Below, in pieces: positions 23,987-35,600 of a stretch of 64,000 bases of DNA. A model generated the notes under the pieces. That model saw nothing but the letters and a program-made list of their open reading frames with translations, searched no databases and was not told the DNA's origin. Source of the stretch: an uncultured Christensenella sp. (GTDB taxonomy: Bacteria > Bacillota > Clostridia > Christensenellales > Borkfalkiaceae). Position 1 is the stretch's first letter. Every line of letters starts with the position of its first letter. The stretch is taken from NCBI GenBank assembly GCA_905203015.1, contig CAJKUC010000006.1, positions 1-64,000 of the forward strand. The letters are read 5' to 3'. Both the position numbers and the translations under genes were made by a program.

Positions 23987-25666
23987 ATGAAGAAGATCAG
24001 ATTTATTTCGTTAGTAGTGGCCTTAGTGCTGGCGGTTGCCGCATTTGCTGCATGTAAACCGGTTGCAGATCCGGATAACGGAGAAGAAATCGACGACACA
24101 AAAACACAACTGTACGTGTACGTGGCGCAGTGGGGCTTCGGAACCGAGTGGTTCAAGCAGTCCAAGAAGGAGTATGAGGATCTCAACAAGGACCGCGAAT
24201 TCGAAGAAGGCAAGAAAGGTATACAAATCATACCGCAATATCGTCAAAGCAATCTGTCCGTTTCGGAAATCCGCGGCGACAAAATCAACGAAGTGTTTTT
24301 CCTCGAAGCCGTGCCGTATTACGGTTATTATACCGAAAAACTGTTTACCGACATCACGAGTTACGTCACGGGCGAGAATCCCTACGAAAAAAACGCCTCC
24401 ATCGAAAGTAAGATGACCGCCCAACAAAAAGACGGGTTGAAGATCGACGGCAAATACTATGCCGTACCGGGTTATTCGGGGAATTACGGTCTTATCTATA
24501 ACGCCGAGTTGTTCGACCAATATCAATGGTACTTCAATGCCGCGGGAGAGATGATCTGCGAGCAACGCGTCAAAGACAAGGTCAAAGGTGCGGGCCCTAA
24601 CGGCATTGTCGGTGATTACGACGACGGTTTGCCGCAAACCTATGAACAATTTTTCAAGCTGTGCGACAAAATCGCCGCTTATCAGGACTACACGCCCGTC
24701 AGCTGGCCCGGTACTTACGCCGCACAACACATGGAAGGCTTACTCGAAACACTTGTTGCCGACTACGAAGGCGCAGAGAACATTTCCCGCCGTATCAATT
24801 TCAGCGGCAGCGAGAAACTTGCCGCGGTCGACGCAAACGGCAAAATCAATATCGACGGCAACGGAAAAGTTGTGCTTGACTCTGAGGCGACGACTATAGG
24901 TAACGACAACGGCTACGACGTGTTCCGTCAGGCGGGTGTTTACTACGGATTGAGCTTTATCGAAAAGTTGATAAAGACGAGTAAGTATCACAACGAAACA
25001 ACGGCATTCGGCACATACAGCCAACGCGACGCGCAGGATGACTTTATTTATGCGGGCAAAGACGGCAAGGGTAGAATGATTCCTGCAATGATCGTAGACG
25101 GCGACTGGTGGCAAAGCGAGGCAAGCGACACTTTTGAAGATGCCAAGCAGTACGGTACCAAGTACGAACGCAACTTCAGGTACATGCCGCTGCCCAAGGC
25201 GACTGCTGAACAAGTCGGCAAAAACGCCTGCAACATCGATTTTGATTTCGCTTACTCATTTGTCAGCGCTAACACCGAAAAAGACAAGGTTGCAATTGCG
25301 GCGGATTTTATTCAATTCGTGCATACCAACGAACAGATGGTAAAGTTTACCAAAGTTACGAATACCATCAAGGCGCTCGACTATACGATGACCGACGACG
25401 ACCTTGCGGAACTTACACCGTATGGTAAATCGCTGTTTCAATACAAAAAAAACGGCAAGTCCGACACGATAATTCTTACGGGTTCCAATGCCAAATTTCT
25501 GAGTTATTTCGGCAAAATCAAGAAACCGTATTCGGCGTCTTATACCGTCGACAACAAAACGCTGATGTACTCTCCGGTGCAGGCTTTCCGCGAGATACCC
25601 GACAACGCAAACGCCAAAAACTACTTTGAAAACATGTTTTTCGAGTGGAAAAGTATCTGGAATTAA
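23987..25666 (+). CDS. ABC sugar transporter substrate-binding lipoprotein
   Basis: A 559-aa extracellular solute-binding protein (family 1, CUT1). The signal peptide ends in a lipobox with the lipidated cysteine at C23 (AFAAC). The mature part has the two-lobed binding-protein pattern: LYVYVAQWGFGTEW, a central GKYYAVPGYSGNYGLIYN and a C-terminal YSPVQAFREIPDNANAKNYF. It is longer than MalE-type proteins, as usual for Firmicutes oligosaccharide binders. It is followed directly by two permease genes. The ligand is presumably an oligosaccharide released outside the cell by other enzymes; identity is not given by sequence. Confidence 0.9.
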   Translation: MKKIRFISLVVALVLAVAAFAACKPVADPDNGEEIDDTKTQLYVYVAQWGFGTEWFKQSKKEYEDLNKDREFEEGKKGIQIIPQYRQSNLSVSEIRGDKINEVFFLEAVPYYGYYTEKLFTDITSYVTGENPYEKNASIESKMTAQQKDGLKIDGKYYAVPGYSGNYGLIYNAELFDQYQWYFNAAGEMICEQRVKDKVKGAGPNGIVGDYDDGLPQTYEQFFKLCDKIAAYQDYTPVSWPGTYAAQHMEGLLETLVADYEGAENISRRINFSGSEKLAAVDANGKINIDGNGKVVLDSEATTIGNDNGYDVFRQAGVYYGLSFIEKLIKTSKYHNETTAFGTYSQRDAQDDFIYAGKDGKGRMIPAMIVDGDWWQSEASDTFEDAKQYGTKYERNFRYMPLPKATAEQVGKNACNIDFDFAYSFVSANTEKDKVAIAADFIQFVHTNEQMVKFTKVTNTIKALDYTMTDDDLAELTPYGKSLFQYKKNGKSDTIILTGSNAKFLSYFGKIKKPYSASYTVDNKTLMYSPVQAFREIPDNANAKNYFENMFFEWKSIWN

Positions 25667-25693
25667 CGATACGTACGGACGAAGGACAGAACT

Positions 25694-26620
25694 ATGCTGA
25701 AAAAAACAAAAAGCAAGGTGGGACAGTCGGGCAATAAATGGGTATATGCATTGTTGATGGCGTTCCCCGTATTGCACTTCTGTGTGTACTACATATACGT
25801 CAACGCCAGATCGATTGCGATGGCGCTTCAGAACGTCGATCCCTTAACGGGCGGAATCACATGGACGTTTGCCAATTTCGCCGAGCAATTCAGGTTTCTT
25901 GCCACGGGACCCGCTATGAATATGTTGCGCGTATCGTTGTTGTGCTACGCAATTCATCTGGTCGTCGGATTAACTACGGGGTTATTGTTTGCCTACTACG
26001 TGTACAAAAAGCGCGTTATGTCGGGTATTTTCCGCGTGCTGATGTTTTTGCCGTCCATTATACCCGCCATCGTGCTTGTGACGATTTATCGTTACTTTGC
26101 CGACAACGCTTTGCCGGAGATGATTTCCGGGCTGTTCGGATTGACGGAAACTCCGCAAGGACTGTTTTCGAATAAGGATACCCGGCTTACCGTTATCTTG
26201 TTCTACGATATATTCGTATCCTTCGGTACGTCGGTACTTGTATACACCAACAAAATGGACTCCATCGATCCGTCGCTTACGGACGCGGCAAAAATTGACG
26301 GTGCGACGCAGTTTAAAGAGTTCTGGTATATCGTGTTGCCGATGACGTTTTCTACAATCAGTCTGTTTTTGGTTACGGGCGTTGCGAGCATATTTATGAA
26401 TCAGATGTTCCTGTTCTCCTTTTACGGTTGGGCGCCGCCTGCGGACCTTGACACCTTCGGGTACTATTTTTTCCGCAAGACAAGCGAAGCGACGACCTAC
26501 AACGACAAACAGGCATTGTGTTCCTTGTCGGCGTTGGGACTTATTTTCAGCGCGATAGCGATACCTCTTACTTTCGGCGTAAGGTATCTGCTCAACAGAT
26601 TCGGCCCCAAGGAGGACTGA
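25694..26620 (+). CDS. Sugar ABC transporter permease (MalF-like)
   Basis: A 308-aa inner-membrane permease with about six transmembrane helices. The conserved EAA loop that contacts the ATPase reads DAAKIDGATQFKEFWYIVLP (near residue 196). An N-terminal basic segment precedes the first helix (YALLMAFPVLHFCVYYIYV). It is the first of two permeases of the CUT1 importer and is followed by the MalG-like partner after two bases. No cognate ATPase lies in the locus; importers of this type usually share an MsmX/MsiK-type ATPase encoded elsewhere. Confidence 0.92.
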   Translation: MLKKTKSKVGQSGNKWVYALLMAFPVLHFCVYYIYVNARSIAMALQNVDPLTGGITWTFANFAEQFRFLATGPAMNMLRVSLLCYAIHLVVGLTTGLLFAYYVYKKRVMSGIFRVLMFLPSIIPAIVLVTIYRYFADNALPEMISGLFGLTETPQGLFSNKDTRLTVILFYDIFVSFGTSVLVYTNKMDSIDPSLTDAAKIDGATQFKEFWYIVLPMTFSTISLFLVTGVASIFMNQMFLFSFYGWAPPADLDTFGYYFFRKTSEATTYNDKQALCSLSALGLIFSAIAIPLTFGVRYLLNRFGPKED

Positions 26621-26622
26621 CA

Positions 26623-27501
26623 ATGACAACAAAATCCGGTATAGGACGCAGAAAAACAAGTTCGTTCTTCATTGTATTGTTTGTTTTTTTGATAATTTAC
26701 TCGCTGCTGTTTGTCGGCTTGCTCGTGTGGGCGATGATTTCGTCGTTCAAAACGCCGCGCGATTTTCAAACCAACCCCGTGGGACTGCCCGAAAAAATAG
26801 TTAATAACTTTGCGGAAGCGATCAAACTTTACAAGATACAAGTCGGCGGCGTTAAAGGAAGGCCGCTATACGCTATGTTTCCGCAAATGTTGTACAACTC
26901 CGTTCTGTATTCAGTTGGGTGCGCGTTGTTCAACACGGGGGTAACCTGCCTGACGGCGTACTGTTGCGCCCGCTATAAGTATCGCATGTCTAAAATCGTA
27001 TATGCGGTTGTTCTTATCACGATGACGATACCCATCGTCGGATCGCTTCCTTCGCAGATACAGGTTGCGCAGACTTTGCGTATATACAACACTGTTTGGG
27101 GTATGTGGTTGCAAAGCGCGACTTTTCTTGGACTGTACTTCCTTGTGTTCTACGAGACGTTTGCTTCGTTGCCGAATTCCTTTTTTGAGGCTGCAAGAAT
27201 CGATGGCGCGGGCGACTTTTCCCTGATATTCCGTATAGCGTTACCTCTTGCCAAGAACGTATTTTTTACGATATTCCTGCTTAACTTTATCACTTACTGG
27301 AACGACTACCAAACGCCGTTACTGTTTCTGAAGTCTATGCCCGTGCTTTCATACGGTTTGTATCTCATTACGCAGTCCAACGCCTATGTGCCGATGATTA
27401 TGGCTGCGGCAACGGTGGTGTTGGCACCGGTAGTCTTAATTTTTATATTTGCCAACAAAAAGTTGATGGGTAACCTGACTGTCGGCGGCGTAAAAGGTTG
27501 A
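26623..27501 (+). CDS. Sugar ABC transporter permease (MalG-like)
   Basis: A 292-aa inner-membrane permease. I chose ATG 26623 because GGAGG (26611-26615) sits just upstream; the longer frame from 26518 overlaps the previous gene and adds non-family sequence. The EAA loop reads EAARIDGAGDFSLIFRIALP. About six membrane helices are visible, starting with FFIVLFVFLIIYSLLFVGLL. It pairs with the MalF-like permease to form the translocation channel. The start is nearly contiguous with the preceding stop, so the two are translated together. Confidence 0.92.
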   Translation: MTTKSGIGRRKTSSFFIVLFVFLIIYSLLFVGLLVWAMISSFKTPRDFQTNPVGLPEKIVNNFAEAIKLYKIQVGGVKGRPLYAMFPQMLYNSVLYSVGCALFNTGVTCLTAYCCARYKYRMSKIVYAVVLITMTIPIVGSLPSQIQVAQTLRIYNTVWGMWLQSATFLGLYFLVFYETFASLPNSFFEAARIDGAGDFSLIFRIALPLAKNVFFTIFLLNFITYWNDYQTPLLFLKSMPVLSYGLYLITQSNAYVPMIMAAATVVLAPVVLIFIFANKKLMGNLTVGGVKG

Positions 27502-27553
27502 TACCGACATAGGCGGGCAGCCGCCCGTAGCAAATTTTCGGGAAGGAGAAAAG

Positions 27554-30500
27554 ATGAAATATACAACTACAAAAATCAGGACGATCGTTCTTGCGCTCGC
27601 GTCTCTGTTGGTGCTTTGCATTATGGCGGCGGTACTTCCCGTCGCGGCAGACGAACTTGCTCCGAAGTACAGGTGGACGGGCGAAGCGGTTGCGGACGAA
27701 TATCTTTACGGACAAACGTTTATCGTACCCGAAAGACGGCTTGACGGCATACAAGCCGACGTGTCACATACGTTGGTGTTTCCCGACGGCACTTCGTCTT
27801 ATGCCGACAGAGTCGGGTTGAATCTCGGCGGCAAATACAAACTTACGTACACGGCAAGCGCAGGCGGCAAAGTCTATAGTGAATCGCACGACTTCTCGGT
27901 CGGCTACGCAACCTATTCGGTTAAAGACAAAAACTCTTCCGCCGTATACAAAACGCCGGATAACGTGCGCAATAAGGACGTTAAGGGTGTGGTGGTTTCG
28001 CTTGTTCAAAAGGACGCGTTTGTCATCAATCAAGCCATTGCCGTGAGCAACTTTACCGCCGACAACTATTTTGTGGAAGGCTTTGTAATCAACCAGACTG
28101 TGGGGGCGGGTGCCTTTACGCGATTTATCGTTACGTTGACCGACTTTGAAAACCCCGACGTATATATCAGGATTATCGTCAACGAGCGTACTTCTCAAGA
28201 CGAAAAGGGCGTTGCTTTTGCGGCCGCTTGCGGTAACGGACAAAAACCCGTAGGGTTGGAAAACTACGTTCCCGGCACGCTGGACAATATCTCCACGGTA
28301 CACAAAAACGACGGCATGGGGCAGTGGATCAATATGCCCCTGCGCGGACAAAACACAATCGTCGGATCCGGAAAGTATACCTACGATATTTACAACGACG
28401 ACTATCCTTTCCGGTTCAGTTACGACCCGGCACAGCAACAAATCTGGCATTCAACCAACTTCAACGTGCCTAACGATAAAAACTATAACGACCCGAATCC
28501 GGATAAAGATAAAGTTCGTGTGGACAGCACGAATTTCAAAAAGATCGTTACCGACCTTGACGATTCCCGCTACTACGAGTCGCTGTGGAGCGGATTCAAA
28601 AGCGGTTACGTCAAGTTGTCCGTCACTGCGGAAAACTACACGTCCACTCACGCGCAATTTTGTATTACCAAAGTTCTAGGCGTGGATCTTTCTGACAGTG
28701 TATTCGAAGTGACGGAACAACCGACAATCACCGTCGACACCGATTACGACGCGATGCCCGAAGCCGTTGTGGGGAAAGGTTATCCCGTACCTGCGGCTTC
28801 TGCGCACGACCTGTACGGAGGCGACGTCGAAGTAACCGCCAACGTGTGGTACAACTACGCAAGCAATAACAAGACGTCGGTGAGTTTTGTTGACGGAAAG
28901 TTTGTCCCCAAATACGCGGGCTACTACGCAATCGTATATACGGCAACCAACCGTAGCGGGATTTCGGCACAAAAGGTACTGTGGGTGCATGCCAAGGCCG
29001 AACCGAACCCGATGATAATCGATCTGTCTGCAGACAGAGTAACTTCGTGCAAGGCGGGAGAGTTTATCCCGTATGCCGCGGCTACGACAAACGGCGGTAA
29101 CGGCAACGTGAGTTTGTCGGTATACGCTAAAAGCGGCGATACGGTATTACGCACCGAGGGCGGTTTCCGTCCCGAAAAGACAGGCACGTGGCAGGTCGTG
29201 TACACGGCTATAGACTACGTCGGCAACAGCAAAACCGTCAGTTACGACGTCACGGTAACGGCAAATTCGTTTCCCGTATTAGTGGACAATATCACGTTGC
29301 CGCAGACGTTTATTTCCGAAGCGCCCTTTACTTTGCCCCGAGTGTACGCAAACAAATACGATCAGGACGGCGTATACAAACTTCTTTGCACCGTGCGTGT
29401 GGAGTACGACGACAAAACGGAGACATACGACAGCGGTGAAAGTTTCGTGCCGAAGGTTGCGGCTAACGGCGAAACGATCGAGGTGACCTACCTGTGCGAA
29501 GGGGTCGAATTGTTCAAAAAACAAGTCCCCTGCGTCGTAATATACGAGGAAGGGTACCTTAAATACGAAAACTACTTTGTGGCGACTAACGCCACCGGAG
29601 ATAAGTCTTCCAACGATGGTTATGTTTTGACGGCTATAGCCGACGGCACAATGAGCGTAACTTACGCAAACGCCCTTGTTGCCGAACAGGCAACCTTCGG
29701 GTTTCGTTGCTTCGGCGGCGCGGATAACTACACGCAAGCCGTAGTAACTCTTACCGACGCGGCAAACTCCGACAATGCCGTAAAAGCGGTGTTCAGACAG
29801 GTGGACGGCAAAGTGTGGCTGTTTGCGGGCGGTAAGTCATATCGTACCGATTACAGTTTTGTCGGCAAAGCGTTTGACATTTCTCTCGGCTTCGAAAATG
29901 GCGCGTTCGTATACGACGGTGCGGCGTTTGTGCCGGCAGAGACGGTAATCGGTAACGAATTCGTCGGGTTCAGTTCGGATAAAGTTTATCTGTCCGTGGA
30001 ACTTACCGGCGCCAAAGCAGGCAACAGATTCTCCGTCATGTCGCTTCGCAAATACAAGTTCGAAGGTCAGGACGAGGACCTTGTTCGTCCGTACATTGTG
30101 ATAAACGGTGAAGTCGCGTCTATCGGTAAACTCGGCGACGTGATTCATATGCCGTCGATAAGCGTCGGCGACGTGATATGCCCCAATGTAAGCGTTCTTA
30201 TGCAAGTATTTGCACCGGACGGAACTTTTGTCAAGGACGTCAACGGCGTGGAACTGAACGGTTGCGATGCAGGCGTCGAGTACGACTTCGTAGTAGAGCA
30301 ATCTGGTTCATATAAGGTAGTATACAGCGTCAAAGAGGCGGAATTGTTCCAATACGTTGCGCCGTTCGGCAACGAGTGGACGTACGAAGTTGCCGTGTAC
30401 GACTCCGTTGAACCGACGATTACCGTTACTTCCTTTGTTCCCGATACCGTCAAACTCGGCGAAAAGGTGCTTGCGCCGAAGTTTACCGTAACAGACGACT

Positions 30501-30679
30501 TTACCGCAACCGATGATCTGACGGTGTTTGTGTACCTTACGACTCCCACGGGACAAAAGCAACTTATCAGTAAAGAAGCCGTGGTGTGTAGCCTGAAGGG
30601 TAGTTATTGTTTCACGATTACGGCAATCGACGAGGCAGGAAATATCGGCGTGAAAACGATTTATTTCAAGGTGGTGTAA
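27554..30679 (+). CDS. Secreted multi-domain Ig-like protein
   Basis: A 1041-aa protein with a signal peptide (hydrophobic LALASLLVLCIMAAVLP, cleavage near VAA-DE) and no lipobox cysteine or C-terminal anchor, so it is probably released or held by binding. At least three Ig-like beta domains of the bacterial surface type are visible: VDTDYDAMPEAVVGKGYPVP, IIDLSADRVTSCKAGEFIPY and TITVTSFVPDTVKLGEKVLA, each ending with YAGYYAIVYTATNRSG-like strands. Residues about 100-370 and 660-860 look like carbohydrate-binding or lectin-like beta sandwiches. No catalytic motif was recognised. Its place next to the importer suggests glycan capture at the surface. GGAAGGAG precedes the ATG. Confidence 0.65.
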   Translation: MKYTTTKIRTIVLALASLLVLCIMAAVLPVAADELAPKYRWTGEAVADEYLYGQTFIVPERRLDGIQADVSHTLVFPDGTSSYADRVGLNLGGKYKLTYTASAGGKVYSESHDFSVGYATYSVKDKNSSAVYKTPDNVRNKDVKGVVVSLVQKDAFVINQAIAVSNFTADNYFVEGFVINQTVGAGAFTRFIVTLTDFENPDVYIRIIVNERTSQDEKGVAFAAACGNGQKPVGLENYVPGTLDNISTVHKNDGMGQWINMPLRGQNTIVGSGKYTYDIYNDDYPFRFSYDPAQQQIWHSTNFNVPNDKNYNDPNPDKDKVRVDSTNFKKIVTDLDDSRYYESLWSGFKSGYVKLSVTAENYTSTHAQFCITKVLGVDLSDSVFEVTEQPTITVDTDYDAMPEAVVGKGYPVPAASAHDLYGGDVEVTANVWYNYASNNKTSVSFVDGKFVPKYAGYYAIVYTATNRSGISAQKVLWVHAKAEPNPMIIDLSADRVTSCKAGEFIPYAAATTNGGNGNVSLSVYAKSGDTVLRTEGGFRPEKTGTWQVVYTAIDYVGNSKTVSYDVTVTANSFPVLVDNITLPQTFISEAPFTLPRVYANKYDQDGVYKLLCTVRVEYDDKTETYDSGESFVPKVAANGETIEVTYLCEGVELFKKQVPCVVIYEEGYLKYENYFVATNATGDKSSNDGYVLTAIADGTMSVTYANALVAEQATFGFRCFGGADNYTQAVVTLTDAANSDNAVKAVFRQVDGKVWLFAGGKSYRTDYSFVGKAFDISLGFENGAFVYDGAAFVPAETVIGNEFVGFSSDKVYLSVELTGAKAGNRFSVMSLRKYKFEGQDEDLVRPYIVINGEVASIGKLGDVIHMPSISVGDVICPNVSVLMQVFAPDGTFVKDVNGVELNGCDAGVEYDFVVEQSGSYKVVYSVKEAELFQYVAPFGNEWTYEVAVYDSVEPTITVTSFVPDTVKLGEKVLAPKFTVTDDFTATDDLTVFVYLTTPTGQKQLISKEAVVCSLKGSYCFTITAIDEAGNIGVKTIYFKVV

Positions 30680-30682
30680 CGC

Positions 30683-32668
30683 ATGAAAAAGAGATTATTG
30701 CAAGTAATTGCTTTGATATGTGTAGCTGTTACGTTGTTTTCGCTGTGCGCATGCGGCAAACAACCCGGTTCGGGCGATGATGTCGTTGCCGAAAACGTGC
30801 GTGCCGAACACAAGGTAACTAATAGTTTGCACAAGGGAGTAGACAATATTCCCGATACGGGCATTCCGTTTGTCGTGGACGGTACGTCGGAGTACAAGAT
30901 TGTGGCGGGCAATTCCGGCATCCACAAAAATGCCGTTACCAAAGCCGCGGGATTCATTTCTTCGCACATCAACAGTGCAACCGGAGTTGCGTTGGAAGTG
31001 ATTGATGGCGACGAAGACGTCGAGTGGAGCGACTCCGCTAAACTGGTGGTTGTGGGAAGCGAAAAGTTGCAACAGGCGGCAGGCTTCCGCAAAACGACCG
31101 ACGATATCGGAATTACCGGGTATCAGATACAAACCGTCGGCAACAGTGTGTTCGTTTGGGCTGACGGCAACAGCGGCTACAATCTTGCCGCGCTTGCGTT
31201 GTTGCGAGTATTGGTCGGGTACGACTGTTTGGATCTTGACGCCTATATCTACACCAAGGACGGTTCCTATCTGCCCGAGATGGACATCGTCGAACGTCCG
31301 GATTTCGATTATCGCGTAGATCAGACGTTGTATACGGTAGCGGCGCCCAGAGCGTATTCTATGGGCTTCAACCAAGGCGAACCGTATATGACGGCCGATC
31401 CGTGCCATACCACATTTTACTTCTTGCCTCCCAAGGTGTACGAAAACGAAAACAAGGATTGGTTCAGTAATCAACGTTGCAACTTCGTTGACGATCAGGA
31501 TAATTACCTTGTACACGCCGCGCAACTGTGCTACACGGCGCACGGCAAACCAGAGGAACTCAAAAAGATGCAATCGCTGATTGCCGATCAGATAATGTAT
31601 CTTACGCTTGAAAAGTATCCGGACAGAAATATTGTCACTGTCGGTCAACAGGACGAAGATATAGTGTGTAATTGCGATAGTTGCAAGGCTGTGGTGGAAA
31701 AGTACGGCTCTATTGCCGCGGCGATAATTCCGTTTATAAACGGTATCGACGATATTGTACAATCAAGACTGAAAGCGTATGCCGAAGAACACAACCAACC
31801 TATTAAGGAAACAAACATTTTGTTTCTATCTTATCAATCCACGAGATTTGCGCCAAAGTTCGATGACAGTCTTAAATTTAACGACCACGTAGGCGTGCTG
31901 ATTTGCAGCAGTAAAACACGCTACTCCTATACGTTCTGGGACGATATCAACGTCGTTGATAAGGAACAGACCGAAAATTGGCAACCCTTCGGAAACGTGT
32001 ATTACTTCTATTACGAAATCAACAGTAACAACTACTTCGTACCGTGCAACACTTTCCGGGCTTGCGTGGAAAACTACCGGTTTGCCAAGATTAACAACGG
32101 CAGACTGATGACCAGTATGGGCAACTGGAAAACGCCGTATACGTCCGGTTTTACAGCGTTCAAGAGTTATTTGAACAGCAGACTGTGGTTTAATGTCAAC
32201 TACGACTACTCCGACCTTGAAAAGACGTTTTTCGACAACTACTACGGTGACGGCGGCGTATACATGAAGAAATTTTTTGACGAAATGACATCGTACATGG
32301 ACTACATGCGCGACAGCGGTAACGCCGACTTCAACGGAGTGGTGGTCAACGAGTTTACCTACACGGCAAAATACTGGCCGATAAAAATGCTGCAACGCTG
32401 GAACAACTACTGCGATCTTGCGCTTAAAGAAATCGAAAAGACCAAGGCTCTTAACGACGGAACGTACGAAGCCTTGCACGATCGCATATTGCTGGAAACG
32501 CTTTTCCCGCGGTACATAATTTGTAAGTATCACGCGGCGAAGTTTTCCGAAACGGAAATCGCTTCTATGCGCAAGACGTTCTACGACGATACGCAGTACT
32601 TCAATCTGACACATGAAAGCCAATACGAAACGTTTGAATCGTTGTGGAAAGGATGGGGGTTGAAATGA
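30683..32668 (+). CDS. DUF4838-domain lipoprotein
   Basis: A 661-aa lipoprotein with the lipidated cysteine at C24 (SLCAC). The N-terminal part (about 60-200) resembles the GH67/GH20-type N-terminal domain that precedes catalytic barrels. The large C-terminal DUF4838 region shows CHTTFYFLPP, ADQIMYLTLEKYPD, VGQQDEDIVCNCDSC and FLSYQSTR. DUF4838 proteins occur in glycan loci of many gut bacteria and are suspected glycosidases related to alpha-glucuronidases, but catalytic activity is not established. It overlaps the following lipoprotein gene by four bases (ATGA), so they are co-translated and probably act together at the cell surface. Confidence 0.82.
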   Translation: MKKRLLQVIALICVAVTLFSLCACGKQPGSGDDVVAENVRAEHKVTNSLHKGVDNIPDTGIPFVVDGTSEYKIVAGNSGIHKNAVTKAAGFISSHINSATGVALEVIDGDEDVEWSDSAKLVVVGSEKLQQAAGFRKTTDDIGITGYQIQTVGNSVFVWADGNSGYNLAALALLRVLVGYDCLDLDAYIYTKDGSYLPEMDIVERPDFDYRVDQTLYTVAAPRAYSMGFNQGEPYMTADPCHTTFYFLPPKVYENENKDWFSNQRCNFVDDQDNYLVHAAQLCYTAHGKPEELKKMQSLIADQIMYLTLEKYPDRNIVTVGQQDEDIVCNCDSCKAVVEKYGSIAAAIIPFINGIDDIVQSRLKAYAEEHNQPIKETNILFLSYQSTRFAPKFDDSLKFNDHVGVLICSSKTRYSYTFWDDINVVDKEQTENWQPFGNVYYFYYEINSNNYFVPCNTFRACVENYRFAKINNGRLMTSMGNWKTPYTSGFTAFKSYLNSRLWFNVNYDYSDLEKTFFDNYYGDGGVYMKKFFDEMTSYMDYMRDSGNADFNGVVVNEFTYTAKYWPIKMLQRWNNYCDLALKEIEKTKALNDGTYEALHDRILLETLFPRYIICKYHAAKFSETEIASMRKTFYDDTQYFNLTHESQYETFESLWKGWGLK

Positions 32669-35600
32669 AAAACATTTTACGTAAATTTGCGCCGGCGGCA
32701 TTGATTTTGTGCTTGATTTGCTCCCTTGCGCTTGTTGCCTGCAAGAGAACTCCCGACGTGACGCCCGACAATCCGCCCGAATCGCCGACGGAAGAAACAA
32801 AGGTGGTACTTAGCGACAGCGTGCTGACGTTGGATATCTACGATACGGCAACGTTGACGGTGCGAGAGGGAGGCAGCGGCGATCAGAAGTGGACCAGCAA
32901 CAATATCGCCGTAGCAACGGTTGACGGAAACGGCACGGTCACGGCGGTTACCGAAGGCACTGCCGAGATCGAAGTAACCACGTCAAAGGGTAAAGCAATC
33001 TGTACGGTGTTGGTCGTCAACAGTTACGTTGCGCCGGTACTTACCGTCAGTACCGCCGAAGTTGCTCTGGCAATCGGCAACGACTATCTGTTGCTCCCGA
33101 AGCTTATTTACAAGGGGTCCGATTGTACAACCAAAGCTCAATTCGGTTGTACCGTTGTCGACGGCGAAAAGGACGACGTTGTAACGGCTATAAACAACGC
33201 CGACGGTATTTTGTTCACGGCGAAGGCGTATGGCACGACGAAATATGTTGTGTACGTCGAGTACGCGGGCGTGGCGTTGAGTACAGTTGTAAACGTGTCG
33301 GTAATCGATACCGGTATAGTGTTTGACGTGGTAAATATAGAGCCGATGGCCGGAGGTTACCATGCGCAACTCAGCACCTATGCGATCGACGATTACGCAA
33401 CGGCAATTACACCTGTTGTAAACGTTACGGAAAAAGGACAAACAACAAACGATGTAACGATAAACTACACTACAGACAATGAGCAGGTTGCGGCTGTCGT
33501 AGACGGACGAATTGTAGCGATAGACGCGGGTACAACAAAGGTACGCGGCACATACAAGACAAGCGGCTTTGTAATAGATGTAACCGTTTCCAAGCCCGTT
33601 CTGGATGCAGTTGCGACAAATGGTGTCGTCGAGGTCGGCAGGCTTGCCGACGTTGCCTTCGACGTTCAACTTGAGGGTAATTTGGTTTCGGCAATGATCG
33701 GCAACACACAAGTCGGAAAGACTATTACCGACGGTAAGCTTACGCTTGATCGCGACAAACTGGAGGAGATGCCCGTTGCAAACTACGGCGAACACGTAGA
33801 GTTGTTTATTGAGACCGACATTGTCAAATACAGTACGGAAATCGAATTATACACGCTTGTAGTCAGGACAAAACAGGACTATATGAGTATCGGCGCGCTG
33901 TCTAAGGCGGCATGCAAAAACAACGACAAGTTGTTTGGCGGATATTTTGTGTTCGGTGACAATATTACAGTCAACGGCGGTATGTCGGAATTTATCGATC
34001 GCACCGGAACCGATTTCAACGGCAACGGCAGTCAGGGTTTTTGCGGTATTATAGACGGCAGAGGTTACGTTATAAGCGGACTTACCAAAACGACGGACAA
34101 CGGTAACGCTTTCATTTCCGTTATGCACCGTGACGGTGTGTTGAAAAATCTCGGCTTCATACATTCAGGCTTTGAAACGGACAGCGGTTCTTTTCTTATT
34201 CACACCGGTGAAGGCACCGTTGAAAACGTATATGTACAGTACGACAAAATCAGCGGCGGAAGTTCCGAGGGCTACAGCGGAACGATCTTCAACGCAAATC
34301 TTACGTTGAACAAAACGGTTGTCGACGTTACAAGCGCACAAATAAGCGGAAACGGCAACAAATTTTTGCTTATGACCGCAAATCGCGACGCAAATCTTAA
34401 AAACTTTATTTGCTTGTTCGGAAACAACTATACGTTGCAAGACGTTATAGACGGCAACGTGACGGTGGAAAACGGTCAGGATTTTACAAACGCCGACTAC
34501 AAGGCGGCGTTTAACAAAAAAGTTTTCTTCGGGTTTATAGCGTTTAGGCAAAGCGAGTTTTTTGCAAGTATGTCGGATTGGAACAGCGACTTGTGGCACG
34601 TTGACGTTGACGGCGGTAAAATCGACTTCGGAGTAAAAGAATATGTCGAGCCGGAATTCAGACAAGAAACGATCACCGTGCAGGACAGCGATCGTGTGCG
34701 TGCAGACCTCGATATAAACAACAACGGAACTCTGAACAACGGTAAGATCATTGACATAGATATTGCCGGAATTATTGGCACAAGCGACTACACGCTGGTT
34801 TCCGTCAACGGCAACGGCGTTTCGAGCAACAACGTTACCGCGGATCTGTTCGGCTATATGTACGGCAACCAAACCATACAGATCGTAGCCGACGCGGAGT
34901 ATACAAGGTACACGATCAATCTTCCTGTGTTGCTTGTCAGTAAGGTTATCAGAACCGTGGAAGACTATGCCGCGTGGACCAAGATTGCCATAGCGTGCGA
35001 AAACGACGGCAAAACCGAAGGTAGTCACAATTACGGCGGATATTTTGAACTCGGCAACGATATCAGGAGTGAAAGCGGCAGTATTGCAATGGTTTACGCG
35101 GATCAGGACGCGTGGGACGGCGCAGGCGGTTTCGGCGGTACGTTTGACGGTTGCGGGTACGTAATAGACGGTCTCGTCGCAAACGTGGCAAAGGATCACG
35201 CAACGTTTATCGGCGAAATGAAATCGAACGCGGTACTGAAAAACGTCGGCTTTACCAACGTGAAAATGAGCGGAACAACGTTTCTTACCCGTACTACGAA
35301 CGGAAAGATTTCAAATATTTACGTGCAGTACAAAAAGATTGACGTAACAAGCGGGCAAACATTGCTTGTGCGCGAAAATGCGATTGTAGAAAATATATTC
35401 GTGGACGCGGCGTGTGCGGAAATCGTCGGCGGCAGTGCATACGGAATACTCGGCAGCAGGCACGCGAATGAAAATAATTATCCTGTTTACGGGATCGTGC
35501 CGCAAGGTTACGTAAGTTATGTCGATTGCGGAACAAATGGTTGCGGACACGGATTCGCAAGTGCGGAAACGTTGAAGTCCGATTCCACCGCATGGAGTGC

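Noticed and set aside
26518..26622. N-terminal extension of the MalG-like permease
   Set aside because: It lies within the preceding permease gene and would contain the GGAGG site of the true start at 26623.
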